Source: Pseudomonadota bacterium (GTDB taxonomy: Bacteria > Pseudomonadota > Gammaproteobacteria > Xanthomonadales > Rhodanobacteraceae). Taken from it: 8,776 nt of DNA. The notes under the pieces are model-generated. The model was not told the origin of the DNA. It saw only the letters and a program-made list of their open reading frames with translations, and ran no database searches. The translations under genes and the position numbers were made by a program. Shown here in pieces: positions 7,492 through 8,776 of the stretch (position 1 is its first letter; each line of letters opens with the position of its first letter). The stretch lies in contig JAJZGE010000046.1 of NCBI GenBank assembly GCA_021798675.1, forward strand, positions 1-8,776, written 5' to 3'.

Positions 7492-8776
7492 TCAAACCCA
7501 TGCGCAAACTCAGTTCACGCTTCGCCCTCATCCTGCTGGCCTTGGCGGCCCTGCTGGCCGGCCCCGCGGCGGCCCAGTCGCTGAATGTCGACATCGTCGG
7601 CGGGCTCAAGACAGCCACCCCGATCGTGGTGGTGCCGTTCGCCCAGCAGGGCGGCACGCCGCTGCCCACCGACGTCGCCGACGTGATCCGCAACGACTTC
7701 AACCGCTCCGGCAAGTTCCGCGCGCTGGCCAAGAGCGACATCGTCGAGCAGCCCTCGCGCGGTGCGGACATCAAGTTCGCCACCTGGCGCCTGCTGAAGC
7801 AGGACTACATCACCGTCGGGCGCATCATCGACGCCGGCGGCGGCATGCTGCGGGTTGAATACGAGCTGTGGGACGTCAACAAGCAGCAGAGCCTGCTGGC
7901 CCAGGCGTTCACCGCTCCCGCCGGCGACCTGCGCGGCGTGGCGCACCAGATCGCCGACCAGATCTACCAGAAGATCACCGGCGTGCGCGGCGCATTCTGG
8001 ACGCGCATCGCCTACATCACCGCAGTGGGGCTGGGCGACCACACCACCTATTCGCTGATCGTGGCCGATTCGGATGGCTACAACCCGCAGGTGGTGGCGC
8101 GCTCCAAGGAGTCGCTGCTGTCGCCGGCATGGTCGCCGGACGGCAAGAAGATCGCCTACGTCTCGTTCGAGAGCGGCAACTCCAACATCTACGTGCAGGA
8201 CATCAGCACCGGTTCGCGCCAGCTGGTGGAATCCCACCCCAGGGGCATCAACGGCGCCCCGGCATGGTCGCCCGACGGCACCAAGCTGGCGGTGGCGCTG
8301 TCGTTTGCAGGCAATCTCAACATCTACGTGCTGGATCTGGCCACTCGCAAGGAAACGCGGCTGACCACCAACAACCTGGCGATCAATACCGAGCCGGTCT
8401 GGGCGCCGGATGGCCAGAGCATCTACTTCACCTCCGACCGTTCCGGTCAGCCGCAGATCTACGAGATTCCCGCCACTGGCGGCAGCGCCCAGCGGATCAC
8501 TTTCCAGGGCCAGAACAACGCCAAGGCAGCCGTGAGCTACGACGGCAAGCAACTCGCGATGGTGCAGGGCAACGGGAACGTGTATCGTATTGCCATCATG
8601 GATCGCAGCCTGGGTGACCAGGTGCGCTTCATTTCGCCGGGTCCGCTTGACGATTCACCGAGTTTTGCTCCAAACGCCAGCATGCTGCTGTATGCCGCCA
8701 CGGATGGGCGCCGCGGGGTCTTGTACGCTGTTTCGAATGACGGTCTGGTGCGCCAGCGTCTGGTGCTTGCCGACGG
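7488..8776 (+). CDS. tolB: Tol-Pal periplasmic beta-propeller protein TolB (3' end cut by the window)
   Basis: TolB is the periplasmic protein that binds Pal through its propeller and TolA through its N-terminal strand. The open frame runs from the ATG at 7488 off the window end after 429 complete codons. E. coli TolB is 430 residues, so only about ten residues are probably missing. A signal peptide is clear: basic MIKPMRK, hydrophobic core to about residue 25, and a likely cleavage after AAA at 27-29, leaving mature QSLNVDIVGG, the expected TolA-binding strand. The N-terminal domain runs to about 165. Propeller repeats follow with 44-45-residue spacing: WSPDG at 215 and 260, WAPDG at 305, and weaker versions VSYDG at 349 and FAPNA at 393. 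A second ATG at 7500 would also give a workable signal peptide; 7488 is preferred for its ATGA overlap with tolA. No ribosome binding site is visible. Confidence 0.96.
   Translation, partial: MIKPMRKLSSRFALILLALAALLAGPAAAQSLNVDIVGGLKTATPIVVVPFAQQGGTPLPTDVADVIRNDFNRSGKFRALAKSDIVEQPSRGADIKFATWRLLKQDYITVGRIIDAGGGMLRVEYELWDVNKQQSLLAQAFTAPAGDLRGVAHQIADQIYQKITGVRGAFWTRIAYITAVGLGDHTTYSLIVADSDGYNPQVVARSKESLLSPAWSPDGKKIAYVSFESGNSNIYVQDISTGSRQLVESHPRGINGAPAWSPDGTKLAVALSFAGNLNIYVLDLATRKETRLTTNNLAINTEPVWAPDGQSIYFTSDRSGQPQIYEIPATGGSAQRITFQGQNNAKAAVSYDGKQLAMVQGNGNVYRIAIMDRSLGDQVRFISPGPLDDSPSFAPNASMLLYAATDGRRGVLYAVSNDGLVRQRLVLAD

Noticed and set aside
7515..8552. Minus-strand open frame of 345 codons opposite tolB
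   Set aside because: The forward strand here encodes TolB with signal peptide and regular propeller repeats; the reverse translation has no family features.
7868..8617. Plus-strand open frame of 249 codons in a different frame inside tolB
   Set aside because: The TolB frame stays open through this whole stretch with conserved WSPDG repeats, so this other frame is a shadow. The frame of TolB itself has no stop before the window end.

Overview
The window is a compact run of ten genes, all on the + strand, from a GC-rich (roughly two thirds G+C by eye) gammaproteobacterium. The gene content, the YebC N-terminus starting MGRGPSIE, and the order ruvC-ruvA-kup-ruvB followed by the tol cluster suggest the Xanthomonadales (Xanthomonadaceae or Rhodanobacteraceae). 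That placement rests on remembered family resemblance and has not been confirmed by a search.

Layout: yebC (43-765, translation factor / regulator family), ruvC (826-1344, Holliday junction resolvase), ruvA (1341-1937, junction-binding subunit), kup (1942-3834, potassium uptake permease), a 69-nt spacer with short repeats (3835-3903), ruvB (3904-4953, branch-migration ATPase), ybgC (4946-5365, hotdog thioesterase), tolQ (5398-6084), tolR (6099-6560), tolA (6547-7491), and tolB (7488 to the window end, cut off a few codons before its expected stop). No intergenic stretch exceeds 70 nt. I see no RNA gene, mobile element, CRISPR array or convincing intrinsic terminator.

The genes fall into two functional blocks. 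RuvC, RuvA and RuvB form the resolvasome that migrates and cuts Holliday junctions during recombinational repair. YbgC with TolQ, TolR, TolA and TolB belongs to the Tol-Pal system: TolQ-TolR is the inner-membrane proton-driven motor, TolA spans the periplasm, and TolB hands off to the outer-membrane lipoprotein Pal, which together drive outer-membrane constriction at division. The next gene beyond the window is expected to be pal. Kup sits between ruvA and ruvB, splitting a pair that is adjacent in many bacteria.

Four gene pairs overlap (ruvC/ruvA 4 nt, ruvB/ybgC 8 nt, tolR/tolA 14 nt, tolA/tolB 4 nt) and the other gaps are short, so translational coupling and long polycistronic transcripts are likely. 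The only spacer that looks like a candidate internal control point is kup-ruvB, where a -10-like hexamer lies so close to the ruvB ATG that a leaderless transcript is possible.

This is essentially a conserved housekeeping region. I found no undescribed system. The points worth a second look are small: the kup insertion, the kup-ruvB spacer, a cysteine-bearing segment and a seven-proline run in TolA, and a TolR tail created by the tolR/tolA overlap.
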